A stretch of DNA of 64,000 nucleotides. Origin: Alistipes sp. (GTDB lineage: Bacteria > Bacteroidota > Bacteroidia > Bacteroidales > Rikenellaceae). The stretch is taken from NCBI GenBank assembly GCA_017399485.1, contig JAFQCA010000006.1:62001-126000 (forward strand), read 5' to 3'. Positions 51,743 to 61,112 of this stretch are shown here, one piece after another; position 1 is the first letter of the stretch, and the number at the start of each line of letters is the position of its first letter. The notes under the pieces are model-generated. The model was not told the DNA's origin. It searched no databases and saw only the letters and a list, made by a program, of their open reading frames with translations. The position numbers and the translations under genes were made by a program.

Positions 51743-54448
51743 TTACAATTTACTTGAGAATTTATAACTTCCCGATTTCACCTCATACAGAGCATAGCCA
51801 TCACGCTTGCCTACGGACTTCACATAGTCGCTCTCCTTAACCTTCGGAGCATCGGCACCACAAGGCACCCAGATTGTTGCAGTTGCACCCACAGGTACAT
51901 CGCACTCCAACGTAAAGCGGCCCTTGCGGCACTGCCACTTGATGTCAATAGTTCCGTAGGTCGTGTCGTGTGAATAATTAACACACTCCAAGCCTTCGGG
52001 AATAACGGGCTTAACATCAAATGTGCGGAATCCAGCCTCGCCACAACGCAAGCCTGCCAAATCGCGGTAGAACCAGCCTATACCTCCACCAAACATCGGG
52101 TGGTTACGCGAGTTACCGCCATCCCACTGCTCCCAAGTAGTGGTTGCACCCTGCTCAATCCACCAACCGAATGATGGGAAATCGCGCTGGTTGATAATCT
52201 TATAAGCCAAATCCTTCAAGCCATTATCACACAACACCTCAAAGAGATAACGTGTGCCACCAATACCTGTATCCAGATGGTCATTCACCTCGGCAATATT
52301 ACTCTTTAATGCTGCAACTACCTTATCACGATACTCTGTCGGAACACCCATCTTGAGTGCATACACATTACTTCCGTGCTTGCCATAAGAGCCCGTTGCA
52401 GGGTCGTAGAACGCCTTATGGAATGCGGTTGCCGTCTTATCGCGCAACGCAGCAAACTCCTCAGCCTCAGCCTCGTGGCCCAACTTCTTTGCTACTGTAG
52501 ATGCGATGTCGGCACTCATCCAAAGATAGAATGTATGTACCAACTCTCCGCGAGGGAACTCTCTGGGAGGACACCAATCGCCCAAGTTCTTCCACTGACA
52601 TACATCGTGCGAATGCATAATTCCAGTTTCGTCATCAACCCAAGTGGTCATCCAACGTACGTGCTTGCACATAGCCTCAAAGTTCTGCTCCAACATACGC
52701 TCATCGCCATAGTGGGTGTAGAACTCCCACGGCATAATCTCCATAGCGGCACCCCAAGCCACACCACCGCCACAACCGGGCTGCCAAGGTGCACCATTAG
52801 GAATGTATCCGCTAATAGACTGCGAGCCACGAATATCGCGAATCCACTTATTGTAGAATGCGGCGGCATCGAAGTTATGCATTACCGTAACACACGCAAT
52901 CTGGCCATCACCCGTATATGCCGAGCGCTCACGATGCGGGCAGTCGCTGGCTATAGCACCGTGCATATTATCCAATTGGCTACGTTGCCATATTTTATTG
53001 ATTGTATTGATAAGGTCGTTAGAGGTCTCAAACTTACCAGAGCGCTCAACATCGGAATTTACGGCGTGAGCCTCAACCTGTGCCGACGAAAGATTATCAA
53101 TACCCGAAATCTCAACCTCAGAGAATACAAACCACGTAAAACGCGCGTGATATGACTCATCGCCTGAGCCCTTGGCAATATAGATGTTATCACCATTACC
53201 TGGCGACTCGCTCAAATACTTTATCGAAATCTTCTGGCCCTCTTCGGCTACAATATTTTTCAATGCAACCCATCCTGAAATCTCTTCGGGGAATTTTACC
53301 TTAATTGTACCGTTCTCCTGCTTATCAATGCTGATGGAGGCATAGCGCTGTGTGATACGGTCAGCAGGGCCATTCTGCGGAATAAGTTTTCCGATAGGTG
53401 TACGCTTTACGGCAGCCTTCGCCCACGCAGAATCATCATAATCGGCGGTACTCCAACCCTCGTGCTCCAGACGGGCATCGTAGCACTCTCCATAATAGAT
53501 TTGGTTGCTGGTAATAGCACTTTTCTCTGCCGTCCAACTCTCATCCGATGCTATAATCTCCGTTGTTCCATCCTCATACTCGAGTTCTATCTGACCGATG
53601 AAACGCGGTGTACCATAACCCTGCACCCAATTACGAGTGGTATTATAAAAACCATCACCCAATATTACACCAAAGGCATTATCGCCCTCATTGAGCATCG
53701 ACGTAAAATCGTGCGACAGATACATAATGGTGTATTCGGCAAACGGGTCGGTAACAACAATGCCCTTATCTTTCAACTCTGGACGCGATGAATAGTTTGT
53801 CTGGTTGGGAGATAGATAATCCTCGCCTATACGCTCGCCATTCAAATATATTTCGTGATAACCCACACCCGTTCCATAGTAACGTGCCGACTTTAAGCCC
53901 GCTTTCACCTTAAACTCCTTACGCAGGAGTGGCGCAGCGTCAAATTCCAACGTACCACGACTATCGTATGACTGTTCTCCCTGCCAGGGCGCACCAATCC
54001 ATTTACCCTGCCACTCATCTTGCGACAAAAGGCCCATATGCCACATTGCAGGCGCACTCCACTCCGAAGCATTGCCCTGCTCATCCCACACCTGCACTTG
54101 CCACCAATACGATGTGCGCGACTTGAGTGCAGGGCCTTGATAGGTTATAAAAGCCGAATCATCGGATTCCACCTTGCCGCTATCCCATACGGGATTATCA
54201 AAGCCATCGGCAGAGTCGGCAACACGAATACGATATGCCGTCTGGGCCGCACCCTTACGCGATGCTATGTTAGTATTTACCCACGCAAAACGCGGATTCT
54301 GAATATCTAGCAAAGGGGTTGCTTGGTACTCACAAGTCAAATCGGCAGGCTGAATCGAGGGCTTACCCCCCTTAGCCTCTACTTGAAACGATGTAAGAGC
54401 CATTGCACACAACAGCACCACCGCCAATAAGTTCTTTAGGTTTTTCAT
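51743..54448 (-). CDS. Alpha-L-rhamnosidase, glycoside hydrolase family 78, secreted
   Basis: The 901-aa protein has a signal peptide (cleavage near VEAKG) and a fibronectin-III-like N-terminal domain with WWQVQVWDEQGN. Beta-sandwich domains follow, including the one with YGTGVGYHEIYLNGERIG, then the (alpha/alpha)6 catalytic barrel. The barrel carries the GH78 signature SDCPHRERSAYTGDGQ and later WIEQGATTTWEQWDGG with the catalytic Glu. It removes terminal L-rhamnose from glycans or glycosides in the periplasm. It is inserted between mqnB (58 bp upstream) and mqnD (2 bp downstream). Confidence 0.93.
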   Translation of the reverse strand: MKNLKNLLAVVLLCAMALTSFQVEAKGGKPSIQPADLTCEYQATPLLDIQNPRFAWVNTNIASRKGAAQTAYRIRVADSADGFDNPVWDSGKVESDDSAFITYQGPALKSRTSYWWQVQVWDEQGNASEWSAPAMWHMGLLSQDEWQGKWIGAPWQGEQSYDSRGTLEFDAAPLLRKEFKVKAGLKSARYYGTGVGYHEIYLNGERIGEDYLSPNQTNYSSRPELKDKGIVVTDPFAEYTIMYLSHDFTSMLNEGDNAFGVILGDGFYNTTRNWVQGYGTPRFIGQIELEYEDGTTEIIASDESWTAEKSAITSNQIYYGECYDARLEHEGWSTADYDDSAWAKAAVKRTPIGKLIPQNGPADRITQRYASISIDKQENGTIKVKFPEEISGWVALKNIVAEEGQKISIKYLSESPGNGDNIYIAKGSGDESYHARFTWFVFSEVEISGIDNLSSAQVEAHAVNSDVERSGKFETSNDLINTINKIWQRSQLDNMHGAIASDCPHRERSAYTGDGQIACVTVMHNFDAAAFYNKWIRDIRGSQSISGYIPNGAPWQPGCGGGVAWGAAMEIMPWEFYTHYGDERMLEQNFEAMCKHVRWMTTWVDDETGIMHSHDVCQWKNLGDWCPPREFPRGELVHTFYLWMSADIASTVAKKLGHEAEAEEFAALRDKTATAFHKAFYDPATGSYGKHGSNVYALKMGVPTEYRDKVVAALKSNIAEVNDHLDTGIGGTRYLFEVLCDNGLKDLAYKIINQRDFPSFGWWIEQGATTTWEQWDGGNSRNHPMFGGGIGWFYRDLAGLRCGEAGFRTFDVKPVIPEGLECVNYSHDTTYGTIDIKWQCRKGRFTLECDVPVGATATIWVPCGADAPKVKESDYVKSVGKRDGYALYEVKSGSYKFSSKL

Positions 54449-54506
54449 TTATCTATGTTTTTTATATCTTTATGTTCTTTCTATTACTTCCAACTCTTGC
54501 TATTTA

Positions 54507-55067
54507 TTAATTATGCTCCGTCTGCGCATCATACAGTTCGCACAGCACTTCGGCCAGATGTTCTACAGCCTCATCTGCTCGCCACAACTGCCTCTCATCG
54601 CCCACTCGGTTCGAAATAGTGCGCAGGTGTGAATACTCCACGCCCCACGCCCGACATACTGCGCCTATGGCAGCACCCTCCATCTGTTCAACTACGGGCA
54701 ACGCTTCAGCATCACTCACGCTATCCTCGCCCAACGACTCTCCGCAACGACTGACCGTCGCAGCCTTCACCTCTGGCAACGAAGTACATCTTCTCGGCTC
54801 ATATTGCTCGGCATATCGTGCAGGCAGGCCCTGCTCGTAATCGGTTACAACCTCTACAGTTGTACCCACATCAAGCCTCTCGTCACACGCCCCAGCAATC
54901 CCACACAGCACCACCCGCACAGGTTGCTCTTTGGCTATGATGCGCGATAGTGTAGCGGCTGCCTGCGACATACCGACACCCACAATGCGCACCTCGGCTT
55001 GAGGTCGCAGGATTCTAAAGCGTGCAGCCTCAAACTCTGTAGGGAAGAGGTATAACGTGATAGGCAT
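54507..55067 (-). CDS. mqnB: Futalosine hydrolase MqnB
   Basis: MqnB removes hypoxanthine from futalosine. The 186-aa protein belongs to the nucleoside phosphorylase / nucleosidase fold, with VVLCGIAGACDERLDVGTTVEV and the conserved QMEGAAIGAVCRAWGVEYSHLRTISNRVGD (Met-Glu for ribose binding, Asp as general acid). MTA/SAH nucleosidase is the alternative, but the short length and mqnD on the same transcript favour MqnB. It starts 13 bp after the aminopeptidase gene. Confidence 0.85.
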   Translation of the reverse strand: MPITLYLFPTEFEAARFRILRPQAEVRIVGVGMSQAAATLSRIIAKEQPVRVVLCGIAGACDERLDVGTTVEVVTDYEQGLPARYAEQYEPRRCTSLPEVKAATVSRCGESLGEDSVSDAEALPVVEQMEGAAIGAVCRAWGVEYSHLRTISNRVGDERQLWRADEAVEHLAEVLCELYDAQTEHN

Positions 55068-55080
55068 ACTCTCGCTACAG

Positions 55081-56475
55081 TTACTCCTGACCTACAATGG
55101 CCTCAACATCCTCAACCGTAATAGGTATCTGCTTCGAACCAATCTGCTTTGAACCTGTCTCGGTAACAATGAGGTCATCCTCCAGACGTATGCCACCAAA
55201 GTCGCGATAATCACGCAACTTGTCATAATTTACAATACCCTTGAACTTACCCTCCGACTCAAATTTGTCGATAAGAGCAGGCACGAAATATATGCCCGGC
55301 TCGTCCGAGAGTACCGTACCCGGCATCAAGCGCCACCACTGACGTGTAATACAGCAAGCCGAAGCCTTGGCGCGCTCCTCAACATCGGCAAACGAGAATG
55401 AACGCTCACCAATATTTTCGCAGTCGTGAACATCCAAACCAATACCGTGTCCCAAGCCGTGAGGCATAAACAGATATGCCGCACCCGCTGCCATAGCATC
55501 ATCAACCGAGCCTCGCACCAAATCGAGCGATTTCAAGCCCTCAAGGATTGTGCGCGATGCCACATCCGAATACTCCATATACATCATACCCGGACGCAAT
55601 GCCGCTGCAGCATCATCGTGAGCCTTCAAGACTATATTGTAAATATCCTTCTGCTTTTGCGTAAACTTACCACTGACGGGGAACGTACGCGTATGGTCCG
55701 AAACATAACCATTCAAATGCTCACCACCCGCATCACACAACAGCAAGCGGCCATCGGTCATTATACCTGAATGGTCGTGATTATGCAACACCTCGCCGTG
55801 TTGTGAAAGGATAGTCGTAAACGACACTCCCGTACCATAACGCAACGCTGCGCCATCTACGGCACCTGCCACTTCGTGCTCCGAGCGGCCTGCACGCGTC
55901 AATCGCATAGCGGTTGTGTGCATCTGATATCCAATCTCGAAAGCCTCCTCCAAAGCAGCAATCTCCTCTGCCGATTTTCTCTCTCGCATCTCGGCTACGG
56001 CAAACAACAAATCGAGTGATTTACGGGCGTGCAACATCGAGGGCTGGATTCCCAACAAGTCGCTCATCATAAGTTTTGTCTCACCACGATATGGCGGCAG
56101 ATAGTGAACCTCGCGACCCAATGCTATGGCTCGCTGGATATCTTGAGCAAGCGAAGCCATAGGCTTGGCCTGCGCCACACCCACCTGCTCAGCAAAATCA
56201 CGGATAGTAGGCTGCGGGCCCATCCAGATAATATCATCTACCGTAAAATCATCGCCATAGAGAGTCTCCTCACCCGATTCAACATCAATCACACCCACCA
56301 ACGAAGGCACGCTATGACCGAAATAATAAAGGAAAGTAGAATCCTGACGGAAATTATAGGTATTGTTGGGATAATTAAACGGTGACTCCACATTACCGGG
56401 CAACAAAATCACGCCTTTACCCACGCGGCGGCACAACTCCCTGCGACGCGCTACATAAATATCTTTTGCAAACAT
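55081..56475 (-). CDS. pepP: Aminopeptidase P (Xaa-Pro aminopeptidase, M24B)
   Basis: The enzyme releases N-terminal residues that precede proline. The protein (464 aa from ATG 56475) has the N-terminal non-catalytic domain with NYPNNTYNFRQDSTFLYYFG, and the pita-bread domain with the two-metal ligands. These are LLLCDAGGEHLNGYVSDHTRTFP (two Asp), the His of PHGLGHGIGLDVHD, and Glu in LSDEPGIYF and IRLEDD. The longer frame to 56529 starts with a sequence unlike the family, so 56475 is chosen. It heads the pepP-mqnB-GH78-mqnD run. Confidence 0.94.
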   Translation of the reverse strand: MFAKDIYVARRRELCRRVGKGVILLPGNVESPFNYPNNTYNFRQDSTFLYYFGHSVPSLVGVIDVESGEETLYGDDFTVDDIIWMGPQPTIRDFAEQVGVAQAKPMASLAQDIQRAIALGREVHYLPPYRGETKLMMSDLLGIQPSMLHARKSLDLLFAVAEMRERKSAEEIAALEEAFEIGYQMHTTAMRLTRAGRSEHEVAGAVDGAALRYGTGVSFTTILSQHGEVLHNHDHSGIMTDGRLLLCDAGGEHLNGYVSDHTRTFPVSGKFTQKQKDIYNIVLKAHDDAAAALRPGMMYMEYSDVASRTILEGLKSLDLVRGSVDDAMAAGAAYLFMPHGLGHGIGLDVHDCENIGERSFSFADVEERAKASACCITRQWWRLMPGTVLSDEPGIYFVPALIDKFESEGKFKGIVNYDKLRDYRDFGGIRLEDDLIVTETGSKQIGSKQIPITVEDVEAIVGQE

Positions 56476-56529
56476 AATTTTATATTTTTTTTTAACATTA
56501 CTTATCTCAAAAACTGAAGCATATATCAA

Positions 56530-56759
56530 TTAAAATCCTCTCAATCGTACATTCTCGGCCACATCGAACCTTAAACCACATCCGCAATAAAAGCGCCATT
56601 ACCACCCTTTTTGCAGAGGATACATCCTAAAGTTTTCATCATCCACAAAGATATAATAAATTCCGTAAGATATAAATATCTTATCTTCTATTTTTTCATA
56701 ATTACTGCTCGGCAACAGAAAATATGAATCTCAGAGGCATAATTTTGAATTTATATTCG
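56530..56759. other. Non-coding gap upstream of ileS
   Basis: This part of the 392-bp gap between the divergent pepP and ileS genes contains no supported gene, hairpin terminator or clear promoter for pepP. The sequence is AT-rich with a mixed-composition centre. Confidence 0.4.
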
Positions 56760-56767
56760 TATATTTG
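56760..56767 (+). promoter_or_regulatory. -7 box TATATTTG of ileS
   Basis: TATATTTG fits the consensus and gives a leader of about 95 nt before the ileS ATG. The leader holds a 14-bp palindrome CTCTTTATAAAGAG (56780-56793). No T-box features (specifier loop or antiterminator) are seen. Confidence 0.5.
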
Positions 56768-56867
56768 CACGATATATACCTCTTTATAAAGAGTGGGGCG
56801 AAGAAGATTATTTGATAATTGGCCCAAAACATCGCAGAAAAATAGAGAAAAATAAAATAGAGCAGTT

Positions 56868-59800
56868 ATGAAGTTCAATGAGTACAAAGGTCTCGATTTG
56901 GCAAAAGTTGCCGACGAGATATTGAAGAAATGGGATGCCGATGACACATTCCACAAGAGTATCACCACACGTGAAGGTCACCCCTCATTTGTATTCTACG
57001 AAGGCCCCCCTTCGGCAAACGGTATGCCGGGTATCCACCACGTTATGGCGCGTACCTTGAAGGATGTTATCTGCCGTTATAAGACACAGCAGGGTTACTT
57101 GGTACACCGCAAGGCTGGCTGGGATACACACGGTCTGCCCGTCGAGTTGGGTGTCGAGAAGAAGTTGGGTATCACCAAAGAGGATATCGGCAAAAACATA
57201 TCTATCGAGGAGTACAACCGTACTTGCCGTGAGGCTGTGATGGAGTTTACCGATGTTTGGGAGAATCTGACAAAGCAGATGGGTTATTGGGTAAATATGG
57301 ACGACCCCTACATCACATACGACAACAAATACATCGAATCATTGTGGTGGCTTTTGCGCCAACTCTACGACAAGGGACTTTTGTATAAGGGTTACACTAT
57401 TCAGCCCTACTCTCCCGCAGCAGGTACAGGACTCTCGACACACGAATTGAATCAGCCCGGTTGCTACCGCGATGTCAAGGATACTACAATGGTTGCACAG
57501 TTCCGCATCGTCGAGCCAAAGCCCGAGATGGAGGGTTGGGGTACACCCGTATTCCTTGCGTGGACCACAACTCCTTGGACTCTACCGTCAAATACTGCGC
57601 TCTGCGTCGGCCCGAAGATTGACTACGTTGCAGTTCGCTCTTACAACGGCTACACAGGCGAGAAGATTACGGCAGTGTTGGCCGAGCCATTGCTCTACAC
57701 TCACTTCAACAAGAAGGCCGAGGGCTTGGCATTGGACTCTTACAAGGCGGGCGACAAACTCATCCCCTTTGAGGTTGTAGGTCGCTGGACAGGCCCCGAA
57801 TTGGAGGGTATGCACTACGAGCAGTTGATTCAGTGGGTTAAGCCCGTTGAGTTGGATGAGAATGGCGAGTGGCAAAACGCTGCCGACAAAGCCTTCCGTG
57901 TGATTTTGGGAGACTATGTTACCGTAGAGGACGGTACAGGTATCGTACACATTGCTCCTACATTCGGTGCCGATGACGCATTTGTTGCACGTCAGGCCGG
58001 CATCCCCTCACTCTTTATGATTAACAAGCGCGGTGAGACTCGCCCGATGGTTGATTTGCAGGGTAAGTTCTACTTGATGGAGGAGTTGGACGAGAAGTTC
58101 GTAGCAGAGTGTGTCGATGTAGAGGCATACAAGGAATATGAGGGCCGCTGGGTTAAGAATGCTTACGACCCGCAGTTTACCGTAGATGGCAAGTATGACG
58201 AGGCCGCTGCTCAAGTTGCCGAGTCGCTTGACGTATATATCGCTATCAACCTCAAGGGTGTGAACAAGGCCTTCAAGATTGAGAAGCACGTTCACAACTA
58301 TCCCCACTGCTGGCGTACCGACAAACCCGTTTTGTACTATCCGCTTGACTCGTGGTTTATCCGCACAACAGCCCTTAAGGAGCGTATGATGGAACTCAAC
58401 ACCACAATCCACTGGAAGCCCGAATCGACAGGTACAGGCCGTTTCGGCAAGTGGTTGGAGAACCTGAACGACTGGAACCTTTCACGTTCTCGTTTCTGGG
58501 GTACACCGCTACCTATCTGGGCTACCGAAGACCGCTCGGAGTTGAAGTGCATAGGCTCAATTGAGGAGTTGATGGCCGAAATTGAGAAGAGTATCGCTGC
58601 GGGCAATATGACCGAGAACCCATACAAAAACTTCAAGGTAGGCGATATGTCTAAGGAGAACTACTCTGTAGAGAACATCGACCTGCACCGCCCCTACGTT
58701 GATTCTATCATCCTCACCTCATCGAAGGGTGAGCCTATGAAGCGCGAAAGCGACCTTATCGACGTATGGTTTGACTCAGGTGCTATGCCCTATGCGCAAA
58801 TCCACTATCCGTTTGAGAATGGTGGTGCCGACTTCAAAGAGGTATTCCCCGCTGATTTCATCGCCGAGGGTGTGGACCAGACTCGTGGTTGGTTCTTTAC
58901 TTTGCACGCCATAGCATCTATGTTGTTTGATTCTGTAGCATTTAAGAATATCATCTCCAACGGTCTGGTATTGGACAAGAACGGCAACAAGATGTCGAAG
59001 CGTCTGGGTAATGCCGTAGACCCGTTTGAGGTATTATCGACCTACGGTGCTGATGCTACTCGCTGGTATATGATTTCTAACTCTCAGCCTTGGGACAACC
59101 TCAAGTTCGACAAGGATGGTGTTGATGAGGTACGTCGTAAGTTCTTCGGTACACTATATAACACATATTCATTCTTCGCACTCTACGCCAACGTCGATGG
59201 TTTCACAGGCAAGGAGGCCGAGATTCCCGTTGCAGAGCGTCCCGAGATTGACCGCTGGATTATATCTCTACTCAACAGTCTGGTCAAGGAGGTCACAACA
59301 TACCTCAACGACTACGACCCCACACCTGCGGCACGTGCTATTCAGGAGTTTGTGGGCGAGAACCTCTCTAACTGGTATGTACGTCTCAACCGTAAGCGCT
59401 ATTGGGGTGGCGGTATGAGTGACGATAAGTTGGCAGCCTACCAGACACTCTACACCTGCTTGGAGACCGTAGCGAAGTTGGCAGCGCCATTTGCGCCATT
59501 CATCTCGGAGCGTATCTTCTGCGACCTGAATGCTATGAGTGGCCGTCACGTAGAGTCTTCGGTACACTTGTCTCAATTCCCCGTAGCCGACGAAACGCTC
59601 ATCAACAGCGAGTTGGAGCAGACAATGGATATCGCTCAACGCCTCTCATCAATGGTGTTGGCTCTGCGTCGCAAGGTGAACATCAAGGTGCGACAGCCCC
59701 TTACCAAGATACTTATACCCGTACTTGACCCCGATATGGCTCGCCACATTGAGGCCGTAAAGAGCCTTGTAATGGGTGAGGTAAACGTAAAGGATATAGA

Positions 59801-60356
59801 GTTGCTGAGCGACACAACAGGTGTTATCACAAAACGCATAAAACTAAACTTCAAGAACTTCTGCCAGCGTTACGCAAAGTATGCCAAGCAGATGGCAGCC
59901 CTCGCGGCAACATTCTCGCAGGAGCAGATAGCGCAAATCGAAAATCAGGCCGAGACCACTATCGACATCGCTGGCGAGCAGATTATTGTTACGGCAGCCG
60001 ACTTTGAGATTACATCAGAGGATATGCCGGGTTGGTTGGTTGCATCAGAGGGTAAACTGACCGTTGCTCTCGATATTACAGTAACTGACGAGTTGCGCCG
60101 TGAAGGTGTGGCACGCGAGTTGATTAATCGCATCCAAAACATCCGTAAGGATTCAGGCTTTGAGGTTACCGACAAGATTCGTGTCGAGATTGAGGCTAAG
60201 GAGATTGTTGCAGGTGCAATAGAGCATTTTGCGGCATACATCGCATCACAGACTCTCGCGACTGAGGTTAAGGCGGCAACACAGCCTATGGGTGATGTGA
60301 TGGTTGATTCCGAAATCGACGAAGAATCGCTCAAGATAGCCGTAACACGCCTCTAA
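56868..60356 (+). CDS. ileS: Isoleucyl-tRNA synthetase
   Basis: IleRS charges tRNA-Ile and edits valine. The 1162-aa protein is of the long type. The HIGH equivalent is GIHHVMARTLKD (near 55-66), the CP1 editing domain contains AWTTTPWTLPSNTALCVG, and the KMSKS motif is GNKMSKRLGN near residue 705. A C-terminal helical anticodon domain follows, with an extra C-terminal region of about 120 residues. It lacks the C-terminal zinc Cys cluster of the E. coli short type, as expected for the eukaryote-like (type 2) IleRS, which is often less sensitive to mupirocin. Confidence 0.97.
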   Translation: MKFNEYKGLDLAKVADEILKKWDADDTFHKSITTREGHPSFVFYEGPPSANGMPGIHHVMARTLKDVICRYKTQQGYLVHRKAGWDTHGLPVELGVEKKLGITKEDIGKNISIEEYNRTCREAVMEFTDVWENLTKQMGYWVNMDDPYITYDNKYIESLWWLLRQLYDKGLLYKGYTIQPYSPAAGTGLSTHELNQPGCYRDVKDTTMVAQFRIVEPKPEMEGWGTPVFLAWTTTPWTLPSNTALCVGPKIDYVAVRSYNGYTGEKITAVLAEPLLYTHFNKKAEGLALDSYKAGDKLIPFEVVGRWTGPELEGMHYEQLIQWVKPVELDENGEWQNAADKAFRVILGDYVTVEDGTGIVHIAPTFGADDAFVARQAGIPSLFMINKRGETRPMVDLQGKFYLMEELDEKFVAECVDVEAYKEYEGRWVKNAYDPQFTVDGKYDEAAAQVAESLDVYIAINLKGVNKAFKIEKHVHNYPHCWRTDKPVLYYPLDSWFIRTTALKERMMELNTTIHWKPESTGTGRFGKWLENLNDWNLSRSRFWGTPLPIWATEDRSELKCIGSIEELMAEIEKSIAAGNMTENPYKNFKVGDMSKENYSVENIDLHRPYVDSIILTSSKGEPMKRESDLIDVWFDSGAMPYAQIHYPFENGGADFKEVFPADFIAEGVDQTRGWFFTLHAIASMLFDSVAFKNIISNGLVLDKNGNKMSKRLGNAVDPFEVLSTYGADATRWYMISNSQPWDNLKFDKDGVDEVRRKFFGTLYNTYSFFALYANVDGFTGKEAEIPVAERPEIDRWIISLLNSLVKEVTTYLNDYDPTPAARAIQEFVGENLSNWYVRLNRKRYWGGGMSDDKLAAYQTLYTCLETVAKLAAPFAPFISERIFCDLNAMSGRHVESSVHLSQFPVADETLINSELEQTMDIAQRLSSMVLALRRKVNIKVRQPLTKILIPVLDPDMARHIEAVKSLVMGEVNVKDIELLSDTTGVITKRIKLNFKNFCQRYAKYAKQMAALAATFSQEQIAQIENQAETTIDIAGEQIIVTAADFEITSEDMPGWLVASEGKLTVALDITVTDELRREGVARELINRIQNIRKDSGFEVTDKIRVEIEAKEIVAGAIEHFAAYIASQTLATEVKAATQPMGDVMVDSEIDEESLKIAVTRL

Positions 60357-60386
60357 AGCCGATTGCTAATATTTTTAGTGTAAAGA

Positions 60387-60418
60387 TTTGGTAATTGTAA
60401 AAAATTACCTTATCTTTA
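60387..60418 (+). promoter_or_regulatory. Promoter of the DksA-type gene with inverted repeat in the spacer
   Basis: TTTG (60387-60390), a 20-nt spacer and TATCTTTA (60411-60418) form the promoter. The spacer holds a perfect 7-bp inverted repeat GGTAATT (60390-60396) / AATTACC (60403-60409). Confidence 0.6.
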
Positions 60419-60443
60419 CATTAAACCTAAAACTTTTACAACT

Positions 60444-60824
60444 ATGGCAGAAGAGAGAGTAAGATATGGAGACGCCGATTTGGCAGAATTTAAGCAAATA
60501 ATTCTAAAAAAATTGGAACAGGCGAAAGCCGACTATGAATTGTTGCGTGCCAACATCACTCATTCGGCAGACAACGATACGCAAGATACATCTCCCACAT
60601 TCAAAGTATTGGAGGAGGGTGCAACAACTCTCTCAAAGGAGGAGACTGGTCGTTTGGCTGCTCACCAGATGAAGTTCATCCGTAACTTGGAGATGGCTTT
60701 GGTTCGTGTTGAGAACAAGACCTACGGCATCTGCAAAACGACAGGCAAACTCATTCCCAAAGAGCGTCTGATGCGTGTACCCCACGCCACAGAGTGCATC
60801 GAGGCCAAAGAGGGCCGCAAGTAA
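60444..60824 (+). CDS. DksA/TraR-type zinc-finger-like protein
   Basis: The 126-aa protein has the DksA/TraR layout: a long helical hairpin (about 10-90) and a C-terminal finger region. DksA-type proteins reach through the secondary channel of RNA polymerase and adjust transcription with ppGpp. The usual four Cys are reduced to two (YGICKTTGKLIPKERLMRVPHATEC, Cys96 and Cys119), so zinc binding is weakened or absent, which is common in this Bacteroidetes subgroup as I know it. The stop is followed after 16 bp by a 13-bp tandem repeat. Confidence 0.88.
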   Translation: MAEERVRYGDADLAEFKQIILKKLEQAKADYELLRANITHSADNDTQDTSPTFKVLEEGATTLSKEETGRLAAHQMKFIRNLEMALVRVENKTYGICKTTGKLIPKERLMRVPHATECIEAKEGRK

Positions 60825-60840
60825 AGAGGTGCGCAAAGGG

Positions 60841-60972
60841 CCGAGAGAGGGAGCCGAGAGAGGGAGCCGAGAGAGGGAGCCGAGAGAGGGAGCCGAGAGA
60901 GGGAGCCGAGAGAGGGAGCCGAGAGAGGGGGCCGAGAAGAGGGGGCCGAGAAGAGGAGCCGAGAAGAGGAAG
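60841..60972. repeat. 13-bp tandem repeat, 10 units
   Basis: The unit CCGAGAGAGGGAG is repeated about 10 times. The first six copies (60841-60918) are identical, the seventh differs by one base, and the last three change to 13-14 bp variants with GAAGAGG. Except for the CC in each unit, the plus strand is all purine. It lies between the DksA-type stop and a bidirectional terminator, so it is probably in the 3' UTR. Long open frames across it (Arg/Glu/Gly/Pro-rich) are composition artefacts. Confidence 0.9.
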
Positions 60973-61027
60973 AGAAGGTCAAAAGTAGCAAGAGGACCAC
61001 AAGTAATTATTATGACATCGTAGATAT

Positions 61028-61058
61028 AAAAAGTATTGCCATAAGCAATACTTTTTTT
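61028..61058. terminator. Bidirectional terminator
   Basis: AAAAAGTATTGC (61028-61039) pairs perfectly with GCAATACTTTTT (61045-61056), followed by more T. It serves the DksA-type gene and the convergent response regulator gene. Confidence 0.9.
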
Positions 61059-61112
61059 GTGTTAATGATGCCAAAAGTGGCGCTTTTAAGATTATTATAT
61101 AAGACAAAAAAT

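Noticed and set aside
56768-56867. T-box leader of ileS
   Set aside because: The 100-nt leader is too short and lacks the conserved T-box sequence and antiterminator; only a 14-bp palindrome is present.
60841-60972. CRISPR array
   Set aside because: The units are contiguous 13-mers without spacers, and there are no cas genes.
60775-61023. Open frames across the 13-bp repeat (Arg/Glu/Gly/Pro-rich proteins of 64-82 aa)
   Set aside because: They exist because the repeat has no stop codons in several frames. There is no promoter or family match, and they overlap the end of the DksA-type gene.
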